Made by a program: the position numbers and the translations under genes. The notes beneath the pieces are model-generated. The model was not told the origin of the DNA. It saw only the letters and a program-made list of their open reading frames with translations, and did no database searches. Shown here piece by piece: positions 11,178-22,262 of a stretch of 64,000 nt of DNA (the stretch's first letter is position 1; each line of letters starts with the position of its first letter). Location: contig JAFFSR010000280.1 in the NCBI GenBank assembly GCA_017163975.1, positions 1,302,001 through 1,366,000 of the forward strand. The letters run 5' to 3'. The stretch is from Anastatus disparis (taxonomy: Eukaryota; Arthropoda; Insecta; Hymenoptera; Eupelmidae).

Positions 11178-11682
11178 GTATTATATTAAAATTAAAATAA
11201 TTTTTTTTAATTTTATTTAACATTGTTTTATTTATGCTATGCTATCTTTGAGATACTAATTAGCGATGGAGGTTGTCAGTGTGTTTGTGAACAAGGCACT
11301 TGTAACATACAGTAGTGCTTGTATCAATCGGCTGCTGCGAGTGGGATTCGAATTCTTATCTTCAAGATTGTGAATCCATCGCTCTAGCGAGAGAACCACT
11401 GATAACCTCTAATTAATTTTAAATTATAATAATATAATTTTCTTATTCTTCTTTTATTTAATTTAATTCCTTTTCTTATTTTTTTATTTCTAGAAAGGAG
11501 ACCGCGGGGAAGACGAGGAAGAGACCCTAAGAAACGTAAATACTTTCAGCAAAAGTATAACCCTTACAATAGAAACATGGATAACATGGCCAAATATATG
11601 GCTAAGTTAGTTAAAGCAGTCAATACGGAAACGACTCTAAATCTCGATTCCAAAATATACGAAGAAAAAGATAAAGATTAGT
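11178..11682 (+). repeat. Left arm of a large inverted repeat
   Basis: About 505 bp that recur inverted at 12052-12561 with few differences. The arm contains a tRNA-like antisense segment (about 11258-11420) and a candidate terminal exon (11494-11681). Confidence 0.9.
11494..11681 (+). CDS. Candidate terminal exon, copy on the left arm
   Basis: A pyrimidine-rich tract and AG (11492-11493) precede 188 bp that, in the longest frame, encode ..RRPRGRRGRDPKKRKYF.. then YNPYNRNMDNMAKYMAKLVK, and stop at TAG 11679-11681. The start is strongly basic (Arg/Lys/Gly). The copy at 12052-12239 differs by few bases; I see one synonymous and two conservative or mild changes. No upstream exon is visible on this arm. 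Another frame is also open for 38 codons, so the frame choice is not certain. I do not recognise the protein. Confidence 0.4.
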
Positions 11683-11814
11683 TTAAATTTAAAATAATAT
11701 TATAAAAAAATGTATCATATTTAATTAAAAAAAATAAAATTGTATTAATTAAAAATTATCAATCCATTTAATCTGTTAAGGTTGTTCTGGCTATACAGTC
11801 TGTGTCAAAAGTTA

Positions 11815-11820
<6 letters not shown>

Positions 11821-11852
<32 letters not shown>

Positions 11853-12047
11853 AACATATGAAGTATATTGTCCTCCATATGTTAACCTTTTTTATATGGT
11901 GATGTCAAGGGAGCCTAGCCCGGTTCCCGATCAACACATTACATCAGGCTAGACTGTCTGACCCACCATACCGAAAACTTTGACTACCGATGGATGGTCA
12001 GCCACTTTTTGTGACCAACAATCATCCGATACCCAATGAGTAATCTA
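11821..12047 (-). mobile_element. SINE, 5'-truncated copy
   Basis: The reverse complement matches the body of the SINE at 37308-37664, from CTCATTGGGTATCGG to the tail: the shared blocks TTTTCGGTATGGTGGGTC, AGTCTAGCCTGATGTAATG and ATGGAGGACAATAT run in the same order. The tRNA-like head is missing. The long T run at 11817-11846 is its A-rich tail on the other strand. Confidence 0.85.
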
Positions 12048-12051
12048 TTAC

Positions 12052-12239
12052 CTAATCTTTATCTTTTTCTTCGTATTTTTTGGATTCGAGATTTAGGGTC
12101 GTTTCCGTATTGACTGCTTTAACTAACTTAGCCATATATTTGGCCATGTTATCCATGTTTCTATTGTAAGGGTTATACTTTTGCTGAAAGTATTTACGTT
12201 TCTTAGGGTCTCTTCCTCGTCTTCCCCGCGGTCTCCTTT
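12052..12239 (-). CDS. Candidate terminal exon, copy on the right arm
   Basis: This is the same 188-bp exon as at 11494-11681, on the minus strand, with the acceptor TTTCTAG just before it (12242-12240 region) and a stop at 12052. Here an upstream partner exists: near 12617-12570 the minus strand reads EPQQPQQLPLVQPEPRQ and then CAAG|GTTAGT, a good donor. Its one-base overhang fits the exon's frame (GA|A), giving PEPRQERRPRGRRGRD. The intron of about 330 bp contains the tRNA-like segment. No ATG or earlier exon was found; a TAA lies just upstream, so the first exon would need its own acceptor. Confidence 0.45.
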
Positions 12240-12309
12240 CTAGAAATAAAAAAATAAGAAAAGGAATTAAATTAAATAAAAGAAGAATAATAAAATTATA
12301 TTATTATAA

Positions 12310-12480
12310 TTAAAGTAATTAATTAATTAGAGGTTATCAGTGGTTCTCTCGCTAGAGCGATGGATTCACAATCTTGAAGATAAGAATTCGAATCCCACTC
12401 GCAGCAGCCGATTGATACAAGCACTACTGTATGTTACATGTGCTTTGTTCACAAACACACTGACAACCTCCATCGCTAAT
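12310..12480 (+). repeat. tRNA-like (SINE-type) segment within the inverted-repeat arm
   Basis: The sequence TGGTTCTCTCGCTAGAGC resembles a pol III A box, and AATTCGAATCCC is a near-consensus B box with the usual spacing. The cloverleaf is imperfect: the anticodon stem has only about four pairs. I therefore read it as a tRNA-derived repeat rather than a working tRNA. The mirrored copy is at about 11258-11420 on the minus strand. Confidence 0.5.
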
Positions 12481-13403
12481 TAGCATCTCAAAGATAGCAT
12501 AGCATAAATAAAACAATGTTAAATAAAATTAAAAAAAATTATTTTAATTTTAATATAATAAATACTAACCTTGGCGTGGCTCTGGTTGGACTAATGGAAG
12601 TTGTTGTGGTTGTTGAGGTTCTTAAGTTTTTTTTGTTCTTTAAGTTTGGCAGTTGCTTAAAAAAGATAGGATTCTGAGATATACGCATATATACAGTTGT
12701 GTGTGATGTATAATCAATGTAAATGAGCGCGATGCTAAACCTCGTAGTGTTTCAAACCCACCCCCATTTTCGCATGCGCCGATTCATATAAAAACGACAT
12801 ATCAATGCCTTCTAAAATTCAGATTCTAATACCTTCTTCAGAAGAATTTATATACAATTGTACAGTGGCGTAGCATGTATAAAAACTAATAACTCCAAAG
12901 GATGTCTATTAACAGGATGTGGGAGTTGTTAGAATCTATTTTTCCTTTTTTTATCTGATTGATATCTCTTTAAATTGATTATTTAGACAAATATAATGAC
13001 TTATTCGCGTTAAAGCTACATTAATTCAATTATTTTTGTTTAAAAAAAAAAAAAAAACAGCAACAACAGTAAACAATCAGCAATAAATTTGAATTAAAAA
13101 TACAAATCGGAATTCCATCTTTGTCAATAGATTCTAAATTTTGTTGCTGTCGAAAAAATCATTTTTGAAACTTTGGCACCTTCGTTTATGATTACATTAG
13201 ATTTCGGTAAAAGTTATAAAATTCAAAATGCTATAACTTTTTAATAAATTATTATATTTAAATCAAACAAGGTTTAAAATGATTGTTTTAATATTATCTA
13301 ATAAATTACTTTGTGAAAAATTGAATAAACCCTACCTACCCAAAAATATAAACCATTATCGAAAATACTAACTTTTGACACAGACTGTATAGTCAGAACA
13401 TCC

Positions 13404-13611
13404 TTAAAGAAATAAAAAAATTATAAAATAAAAATAATATATGTGAAATATTAATATATATATTAATTTTAATTTAATAAAAAATAACTTAGCTATATCA
13501 TAAAAAAGCATTGTTTATGAACATTTTCAAATTGAAATAAATGAAAATCTATAAAATAAACTCAGCCTCAATCAAATTTTTTGTTCCATTAGAATCAAAG
13601 CTAAGGCGATT
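13404..13611. other. AT-rich spacer
   Basis: I see no gene or repeat end here. Confidence 0.4.
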
Positions 13612-14760
13612 GGTAGATAGATAGATAGATATAATTTTATTTTATAGTTTATAATATACAAAAAGGACATGTAATGCAATAATTACAATCAAAATTAAAG
13701 TACATAAAATTATCAAAGTTAAGGCGATTGGTAGATAGATAGATGGATAGACATAATTTTATATTTATGATATACAATGAGGGTATGTTATGCAATAATT
13801 ACAATTAAAATTAAAGTACATAAAAATATACTTAAAAATAGTATTGCATATTATAAATAGAATTGCATAGTGTGATATCACAGTCATAAAACATAATAGA
13901 ATAAATAATACTATAATAGTAAGTCAATAAATTAAATAAAAGTAATATCACAGATAGAAACCAAACAAAAATAAATACATGCAACGAATATAAAAAAATA
14001 TGTTAAAAATCAGTCTTAAATACCTATCAGTCAAAAGAATTACATCAAATCAAATGTATAAAAAGCTCAGTGCACATGAAGGGCATTGCAAGATCTTTAA
14101 TCTCACCCCTAGTGGTCGCTCTTGGTATATATCTAGTGAAGAGACCCACACCGAGAAACTTTTTGGGGCGAGAGGCCTCTGTAGTGTAGGGCCGGGCGCC
14201 TCTATAAAGTAAACGAGTCGTCCCGTCTTGAGCATAAAGGTCTGTGACCTTTGTCACTGAGGCCGTACGTTTATTACGTTCGGCTGATGTATACGTGGAT
14301 TCGGTTTTTCCAGGCTTTATACCTTCAGTCTTCAAAATAAAGGTCTCAGACCTTTATGCGTAAGACACGACGCCTCATCGAATCGCTCCATTAACAAAGG
14401 TCTCTCACCTCAAGATTAACTAAGGTCTCTCGCCTCAAAAAGTTTCTCAGTGCACTAGATATTCGGGAGTATTCATACGTACGATTTTGTATATAAGTAC
14501 AGTCATAAAATACTGTCTCCTCGAATCAGTACGTAGCCAACCCAAAGAATACCTATATGGGAATAGATATGATTATCCATCCTCACGCATAATACATATT
14601 TCACACATGAATTTTGCATTGTCTGAAGTCGTCTTCGTAGTTTCTGTGAAACATCGAGCAGAACTACCGAGCAGTAATCAAGATCTGGGAACAGCAGGGC
14701 GGTTGCGAATTGTTTACGTAGACCCTCAGTGGTATACTGACGGAAAAACCATATATCACT
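13612..14760 (-). pseudogene. Non-LTR retrotransposon 3' fragment, broken
   Basis: Read on the minus strand, this is the same family as 51300-52222. It holds a reverse-transcriptase C-terminal region (GLATY-FEETVFYDCTYIQN, TRYIPRATTRGEIKDLAMPF) with frameshifts and a deletion that joins the coding end to the 3' UTR near 14045. The 3' UTR then runs to a tail of (TATC)n, here seen as GATAGATAGATA at 13616. The last ~115 bp including the tail are present twice in tandem (13612-13730 and 13731-13845). A CACTG-ended MITE splits the coding part. It is not functional. Confidence 0.85.
14148..14450. mobile_element. MITE with CACTGAGAAACTTTTTG termini, nested in the LINE fragment
   Basis: Inverted ends of about 27 bp (CACTGAGAAACTTTTTGAGG and CACACCGAGAAACTTTTTGG) interrupt a reverse-transcriptase reading frame, which continues on either side when compared with 51480-51540. 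Inside are several copies of AAAGGTCTCnnACCT, some of them palindromic. CACTG ends suggest the CMC (CACTA/Chapaev) group. No transposase is present and the target duplication is unclear. Confidence 0.6.
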
Positions 14761-14810
14761 CTATTACCTTTTTTAGTCAACATATTAATATGCGGTTCAA
14801 AATTTTTTAA

Positions 14811-15082
14811 AATTTATCTTTTTTTCAAACTTAATTTTGAAAAAAGATTTTACTGAATTAAATAAGTTGGAACTACTCTGCAATAATTTTGATGGAGCTT
14901 AGATTTATCGGTCTTTTCTTTGAAACAAGCTCGTTTAAACCTTTTATAGAATCTGAAATATAAATTGTAATATATTTTAGAAGGTTGAACAAGCATTTAG
15001 GTAGAAATATGTATATGAATGTATGTGAGATTGATAAATAGATATAGAAAAATTTTAGGGAGTATAAAACCTTATATTTTTT
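14811..15082. other. AT-rich spacer left of the LTR element
   Basis: I see no gene or repeat end here. The final T run forms the target of the LTR element. Confidence 0.4.
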
Positions 15083-15299
15083 TGTTAGAATATGCGACTG
15101 CCACCTATGTCATCCCCTCCACTTTATCTATACTCTTCGTATAAGAAGTAGTGGGCCTAACGGCCAGTCTTGTATGAGTCGTCTCGTGACGACCTTATAT
15201 TGGCGCGTTCTCCCTAATATACTTTTATTAATAAATATTCTTTTAATCTTAATTGTGTTTCTCTTTTATTTATTAAGATAGAAACCCAATATTCCTACA
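15083..15299 (+). repeat. 5' LTR of the LARD
   Basis: It begins TGTTAGAATATGCGACTGCC and ends AATATTCCTACA. It contains TATA-like and AATAAA-like words (AATAAATATTC near 15230). Confidence 0.95.
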
Positions 15300-15311
15300 G
15301 GTTATGAGCCC
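15300..15311 (+). promoter_or_regulatory. Primer-binding site of the LARD
   Basis: GGTTATGAGCCC directly follows the 5' LTR. Drosophila copia uses GGTTATGGGCCC, which pairs with an internal segment of initiator Met tRNA; this copy differs at one base. This is the main evidence for a Copia-type origin. Confidence 0.75.
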
Positions 15312-16224
15312 GAGCGTGTAATACATACGCTTTCCACTGCGCGATTTAGTGATAGTGAAATTTAGAAGCGTTTTTATCGATGTGTCTTGCTTTTTCGGCG
15401 TGGGCGCGAAGTGAAATTTTTGTTTTTGATGACTGTGTTTGTATGTGCATAAAATATAAAAAGGCCTATTTTAGTGTGAATGTTCTTTTGGTGTTTTCTG
15501 TGCGCATATATGGAGCAGTGATGCGAGAAGAATTCTCGAAGGAAATGTTGTGTAAGAAAACAGCCAAACGAAAAATCAAGATGGCGGAAAATACAACAAC
15601 CTCTTGTAAGAATGTCGTAACTTAGGCAGAAGAAGGTAGTAAGTATTGCCATGTTCAGGTGTGGTCATGAGTATATGACAAAGCGTGTATATTCTTTCGA
15701 ATATTAATAAGATAAGAAAGAAATTTAAGTTTTCTCTAATAAAATGATGTGGCTAATGACGCGAAAAGAAAACTTAAAATATAGGAGCGGATAGTTTTAG
15801 TAAATTTAGTGTTTGAATTGAAGTGATTTTGTTAATTTTTATTAAGTTTCTAAAAGTTGCAACAAGAAAAGAAATTTCTAAGAAAAGGTGCGGAAAAGAA
15901 ATTTTAGTGTGGCGTGTTGATGTGAATTCTTGGAATTCGACTCGTAGTGAAGCCGGCCGGCACTGGCTTGCGCATACTGGGTATGAGCGGTGGGGGAGAG
16001 GGACTTATTAACAAGGCGCGTAGCTAACATAGTGAGAAAAAGAGACAGATAGTACGCGCTGCTATTCTCGATCTAATATTCGTTCTCTCTCTCTCTCGCT
16101 CTATTTATGCCTTATGTTGCGTATAGTCGTAAGCGAGCGAAGCAAAAGAATTTTGAAAATAGTCAAAGATGCGAGTATATGTAAATGTTTGTAATACAAT
16201 CATTTGCTGTACAATCAATTGCGT

Positions 16225-16229
16225 ATATA

Positions 16230-16279
<50 letters not shown>

Positions 16280-16309
16280 TGTATGTATATATATATGTAT
16301 ACTTGGATG
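16225..16309. repeat. (TA)n microsatellite inside the LARD
   Basis: Runs of TA with scattered TG. The ORFs read through it (mostly Tyr-Ile and Tyr-Val) are artefacts. Confidence 0.95.
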
Positions 16310-16922
16310 TATGTTTACGTATATGTAATGATAAATATTTTAAACAAATTATTTTGTTGTATTGCAAAAGAAAATGGCAATTGGTGCGAAATTTGTTAAT
16401 TATTTTTAATTATCTTATAATTATTGATTAACAAAAGTTGAAGAAAAATTTTTCCGGAATATCTGACAGATTTTTTTAAGTTAAATGCATTGATGTGTCG
16501 GTTCATTGACGTTAAGTATATACATAAAAATAAGCTTATTGTAACCTCAAAGGTTTTAAATATTTCTCGAGTAAAGAATAAAATTATTTTAATATAAACG
16601 ATGTGTATGACGTGAATACTTTTATACATGGAAATAGATGGCGCGATTGGTGTAAATTTATGCATACATGTATAAACAAGTCGATGCGCGATAATTGCAG
16701 TATAAGAAGATGGGCAAACATGCTAGCTCGTTTGTTCACTCTTAATACTTTATAATTCAAATTAATAAATTATAATTTTAGTGAATATTTTCTAATATTT
16801 ATATACAAATTAAATTAACTCCTGGTTGATCTAAGAGTGTGTGCTTGTTGTTCGGTATCTCATTCTTTGATTAACTTGGGTATTTGTGTGGTAGATCTTG
16901 TTGTTCGGGTCATCATGCATCT

Positions 16923-16979
16923 ACTCGTCTTTTAGATAGCCATACTTGTTGTTCGGTCAACTATCTTTAAGACACGAGT
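16923..16979 (+). ncRNA. Stem-loop 1 in the LARD RNA
   Basis: ACTCGT...CTT..AGATAG pairs with CTATCT..AAG..ACGAGT around the loop CCATACTTGTTGTTCGGTCAA (16940-16960). The same loop recurs in stem-loop 2. At the inner stem, AG/CT here corresponds to GGG/CCC there, so pairing is kept while the sequence changes. It is a cis-acting RNA element candidate (packaging or dimerisation); the function is inference. Confidence 0.6.
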
Positions 16980-18138
16980 AACTCGGTACGCGCGCTGCAT
17001 TAATGCATATGTGTATATTTAAAGCTTTATTAACACATATTGATTACAGAGTAAGGAATGGCGCGACATGAAATTGGGTGCGCTTGTTTAAATGAACTGT
17101 GAAATATATCTTGTATTATATACTAATAATAATCCCGAGTACTCAGCAGGAGAATATGTCGATCCAAGATAAAGATGCGAGCAAAACAGATGAGTTTTTT
17201 TATATAAAAGATTAAATTGATCGACATGCTTAAACAGCATTTAAATACAGTGATGTAAATATAAAGAGAAATCTAACGATTTTTCGAATAATTATTTACA
17301 CACTTGAATAAGGTAAAACTAACCTTAACCTAAAGCTGAATTTATACAGTACTTAAACAGTACTTAAATACAGCAATATAAATATAGATAAATCTAATGA
17401 TTCTTCTATTATTTTTAATGATGGTGTGATTGAAATCAGAGGGAGAAAACAACTTTTGAGCTCAAAGAAGTTTATTGGTTAAGGTGTGCATCACAATAGA
17501 CGTGAGTTTAAATGTAACCTGAGCAGTAGTTAAAGCTGATGCGAATGTATTGAGCAAATAAAATTTATAAAGCTTTTACAATCTATTTATGAGAATTATG
17601 TTGCATAAATTACGAGAGTGAATAATATAGTGAAAATTTTATAATGATCTTAATAGAAATCTAATTAATGGTGAGAAGTTTATATTACAACAGGAGCGTA
17701 AATGATGCGAATATTATAAATCTTTCTTGTAAATTTTGTTTATATAATTAAGGGATTATTTAATTATTTCAGCCCTTTAGATAAAAGTAACTAATCAAGT
17801 TAAAGTTTGAATTTAAAGTTTTAAAGATAAATTTGAAGTTTGAATTCAATTTTTTTAAAAGTTAAATTTAAAATCTGAATTTATTTATAAGGTGTGAATG
17901 TGAAAGGTCATTACATATTAATTAGTAAAATAAGATGTCAATGTTTTTATGATTTTGGTCTTCTGAGTTAAAATCAAGTATTTTATCAAATGAATTTACA
18001 ATAATTTTTTTTAATTAAAAAATTAAAATTTTAAAAACCTAGAGAAGGATTTAGTGAATTATTAATGACAAACATAAGTAAATTCATACACTTGAAAGAT
18101 TTAGTAGAAACTAGTGTTGTTTGGATCATCATGCATCT

Positions 18139-18197
18139 ACTCGTCTTTTGGGAATAGCCATACTTGTTGTTCGGTCAACTATCCCTAAGACACGAGT
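18139..18197 (+). ncRNA. Stem-loop 2 in the LARD RNA
   Basis: A second copy of the structure at 16923-16979, with the same outer stem (ACTCGT/ACGAGT), the same loop core CATACTTGTTGTTCGGTCAA, and the inner stem GGG-A-ATAG/CTATCCC. The upstream word CATCATGCATCTACTCG is also shared. Confidence 0.6.
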
Positions 18198-21100
18198 AAG
18201 TCGGTAATTTATTTTAAATTTAAATAAAAATTATAAATGCGAGAAAAGAACCTATATGATTGTGTTATATTGTTGGTAAAACAACAACTGTTAATTAATG
18301 TGAAAATTTTATGACATTAGAAATTGTAAAAATACCTCTGATGCGATTTTCTTGGCAAAGAAAGAAAAGAAAATGGTATTTTAAAATATTGTCACATTAA
18401 TCGAATATATTATTCAAACAATATAATTTGTTTTTGAAAAGTACTTGAAATAAGAGTACATAATTTGAATAATTTTAAATAAATTATTATGCAACATAAA
18501 GCTAAGCAAAATCAAGTCTTTGGTGCGGGATCAGGAGTGTTAACGGTGTGAACTGCAATCTTGCAGATCAAATAATGAAATGCTATACGAGTATTAGGCG
18601 AGAGGACGCTAGCGACAATTGTCTTAATTTCAATAAGATATATTGTATTATAAATACAATATATTTGGCACTCATATATCTCTATATTGTCTTATGATGC
18701 CAACATCTCAAGTTTACAAAATAAACGTAATTACCTTCGATGCGACAGCAAGTTTTTAAATAAACAATCACTAGCTTAGATGTGAATAAAAGTTATATTA
18801 TAATCATATACCACGTTTGCAGATGCGAAAAGAAAGACAAGTAATGACAATGATGTGGTTAAAGCCAAGCTAGGCAATTGTAATTAAAATAAAATAAAAT
18901 GAAATCTTATAAATGTATTCATTTGCAAAAACAATAATACTAAGCAGACTTTCAACGAATGGCGTGTTTATAAAAAGTGTGGATATAATAATGTGACCCA
19001 ACAAATAGAAACATACTGCTTCGCTAACAAAATTGTTTTTGTGAATAATATTTTTAATTGAAACAAGTTTAGGTGTGAGTGTAAATTTAATAAATTTTAA
19101 AATCTATGAGTTGAATCAAGGTGTGATTAAATAAGTGATTAAAAATGAAGTAGTGAACTTGAAGACAGAGGGAGTAGAAAATAAATATATTTAAAATAAA
19201 AAATGATATATTGAATTTTAGACAAAACATCTTGGTTTAAAATTTAAAAGAAAACATTTCTTACTGAAGTTCACATAACTGAGTTAAACTATTTATTAAG
19301 ATAGTGAAAAAGATTGAAATATTTAAATTGCGTTTTAAGAAATATATTTGTCTGGCGTGTATCATAAATAATCCTGAATTATTAATTCAGAAATTAATAA
19401 TCATGATTTCAGGCGCGACAATTAAAATTATTATTTAATGAAGTTATTTTACTGAACTTGAATAAGGTCTAACTCGAAGTTGATAATATTATTACTCGGA
19501 ATTTTTTAAATAAATTCACTTTAATGAAGTGAAAAATAATTCAATTTAAATAAAATTAATGTATTGTTTAAAGATGCGATAATAAATACAGACAAATTAA
19601 AATTAACTGTTTCCGATGCGTTTAATCAAGGCGTGATAAAAATTATTAATAAATGGAATGGCAGGAAAAAAAAAAATTACCTTTTATAAATGCCAAATCT
19701 TCATATTATTATTTGGAATTGAAAATTTGATAATATAAATGAATTACCTATAACAGAGGTAACTGATGATGCGTCTTCTTTTATAGAAAAATACAAAAGT
19801 TTTAAACAATAACAGGTCATTAGTATACCATGTAAGTTTGGTTGTGAATCTAATACCTACTGGTAAAGCTAAATTTTCTATTAATAGTGAATTGATCGAA
19901 GCGTTATTTAATAATTAAATATCAAACTACAAGGTGTGTAAAATCGTGAATTTGGACAAATTGTCGTTTAATTATACATTCAATTTAAATATAAATTCAG
20001 TTTGAAATATAAACAGCAAATTCACTGTTGCTTGAAAATGTGTGTTAAAAATTACCATAATTTTTATAAGGGCGTGATACTAAAATACGTTATTTTCTAT
20101 CTCAATACAGAATAGAATACACTGGTCAATATACACAAAAGTGTTATACAAACTTGGTGCGGAATTGAAATAAGTGTGTTTTGATATATCAGTACATAAT
20201 AATTCGTTAGATAGTTTTAACCAAGCTATTAAACAGAATGTAAGAACTTTTATGTACGATTTTTAATTACTTAAAAGTGTATGAGTTATAAGATTATAAT
20301 GTATGCACATAACCATACACGATATAAGTCAGATAATAAAATTGTTTTAGAAAAGTTTGCATCTTATTAGAATTTTAATGTTATTCAATTGAAGGATTCA
20401 GATGCGTTAAATCCATAAAGGTCCAGATTTCAGAAATGAAAACAGGCGAGTCTTTTCAGTAGGATATATATCTACAGGTTATCAATTTCTTAAATCCAAA
20501 ATGGGAGAAATGTTGTAAGAAAAGAGATGCGAGATATAATGAAAATCATTACATGATGCTTTATATAACAAATGTTAAATAAAAGATTACTTGACAAGTT
20601 GTTAAGAAATCGATAAAGATTAATGATTTGATGATTGTTAAAGAAACATGGTAAATTTGATCCTAAATATTATTAGAATCAGAGGGAGAGTTAAAACCCA
20701 AAAGGTGCGGCAAATCTTGTTAAAATAATGCTTAAGTCTCGGTGCGTGAATCAATCAATATTAAATGTTTCAAGATTATGCAAGTTGATAACAAAATTAA
20801 ATATGACAACTATCAAGCAAATTTCTTAATGGAAAAGAAATCAGATGCGAATAATAAAACAGATGTGATTCAGCATATGTTATTAAAATAGTGTTTGAAA
20901 CAAGTAGTTGAAACAAACTGAAATTGTGCTCGCTGCAAATAAACCAGGTGCGCAAAGAGAGTTAGCTTTGGTAAGCAGTGTTAGATTGAAGATTCAATCT
21001 TGTAAATATAAAATCAAGTTTTAGGCTTAAAAATGACCTAACAAATAAAATAATGTCCAAGCTAATAAAATTGTTTCAAACAAGTGTATAAGGAAAATTA

Positions 21101-22253
21101 AGCAGTGAGAAATTGAGCACAAGATTTAATTTGATATAAGTGATTCTTAAAGAATGAAACTTATATAAATTTTGATGAGCTTATGCTTCTATAACAAAAG
21201 TAGCTCTGGTGTGTGCTATTATAAGAATGTCTGTGTAAATCAGATAAAGGCTGTATTTCAAATGGAAAATAGATGAGAGCATTTGTATGAAAATACCAGA
21301 AGGTGTGTATTGTACTGGTTAAATTAGTTAAGGACTGTAAATTGTGAATGATTTCCACATATCAAGTCTAATCAATAAAATAATAAATATCTAAGTAGCA
21401 CTGAGTGCAGGTATGCAAATACTCAGAGATCATGGTTTATCTCTATGGCGCGATAATGATAAGTTATTGAAGATTATCGTTACAAACAGATGACACTTTG
21501 CTGATAAGCAATCATTCTATAAAATTAAAGGCGTGCAAACTAATCTAAGTTCTAATGTGAAATCAAGAATATGATATACAGAAAAGTTATGATCAATTTA
21601 CTATATCTAGAAGGTGTGATAAGACTAGATATTAGTTACACAATAAAAGTATTAAATTAAAATAAATTACATTCAACAGAATATGATTGAATTGATGAAA
21701 AGAGTATCTCGATGCGTAAAAGGTGCTAGGTCACTGGGTTTAACTTCTAACAGTTCGAGTATCGAAATTCAGATCTTTTCTTATGTGAACTTTACTGATA
21801 ATTGAAAATTTTTGAGTGTGTCATTTTTGTTATTTGGTGAGTTTACAGCTTCTGTACAATAGATCCTGCATTGTCTTTCTTACGTGCTAGAAAGAATACG
21901 GTGCGACAAATGAAACCAACTAAGAAATGTCGATTTATGATTCTTTAATGTATTGATTAAAGAAATTGCTTATGTCTTGATGCGATGACGCGATAAAAAT
22001 GAAGATGTGTGTGTCTAAACGAATAGAGGCAATAAAACTGCAGTACGTGATTAAAACTTGAGAACATCACATTATTGAAAGTGTAAAACTAAAATTTAAG
22101 TTGGCGCGTTGTAGAAAACAAATCGCAGTGATGTGTGGAAGACCTCTGACGTTTGACTGGTGCGAAGTTTTAAATTATAATTTTAAATATTTTGTTTAAT
22201 TATTTTGTTCACAGGAAGCAACAGAGTGGATGAGTTATTCCATAGGGTCAGCC

Positions 22254-22262
22254 GAGAGGGAG
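22254..22262 (+). promoter_or_regulatory. Polypurine tract of the LARD
   Basis: GAGAGGGAG abuts the TG of the 3' LTR. The related word CAGAGGGAG also occurs inside the element at 17437, 19166 and 20680. Confidence 0.75.

Larger units (their letters stand above)
12052..12561 (-). repeat. Right arm of a large inverted repeat
   Basis: This is the inverted partner of 11178-11682. The two arms are separated by about 370 bp that includes the end of the long-TIR element and the reversed SINE. Confidence 0.9.
11780..13403. mobile_element. TTAA-flanked element with 40-bp TIRs (GGWTGTTCTGRCTATACAG)
   Basis: Left end: 11780-11822 (GGTTGTTCTGGCTATACAGT, then CTGTGTCAAAAGTTAGTATT). The same sequence appears inverted at 13367-13403. 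TTAA lies at 11776-11779 and 13404-13407. The inner CAGTCTGTGTC resembles Tc1-type ends and is preceded by TA, so either a TTAA or a TA boundary is possible. Between the ends lie a reversed SINE, the right arm of the big inverted repeat and about 800 bp of unrecognised AT-rich sequence. Confidence 0.65.

Noticed and set aside
14045..14335. 96-codon minus-strand ORF as a gene
   Set aside because: It fuses a MITE end to a truncated reverse-transcriptase C-terminus.
16169..16431. Two ORFs rich in Tyr-Ile and Tyr-Val
   Set aside because: They read through a (TA)n microsatellite inside the non-coding LTR element.
15300..22262. LARD interior as a host long non-coding RNA gene
   Set aside because: PBS and PPT abut identical LTRs, so the whole unit moved as one retroelement.
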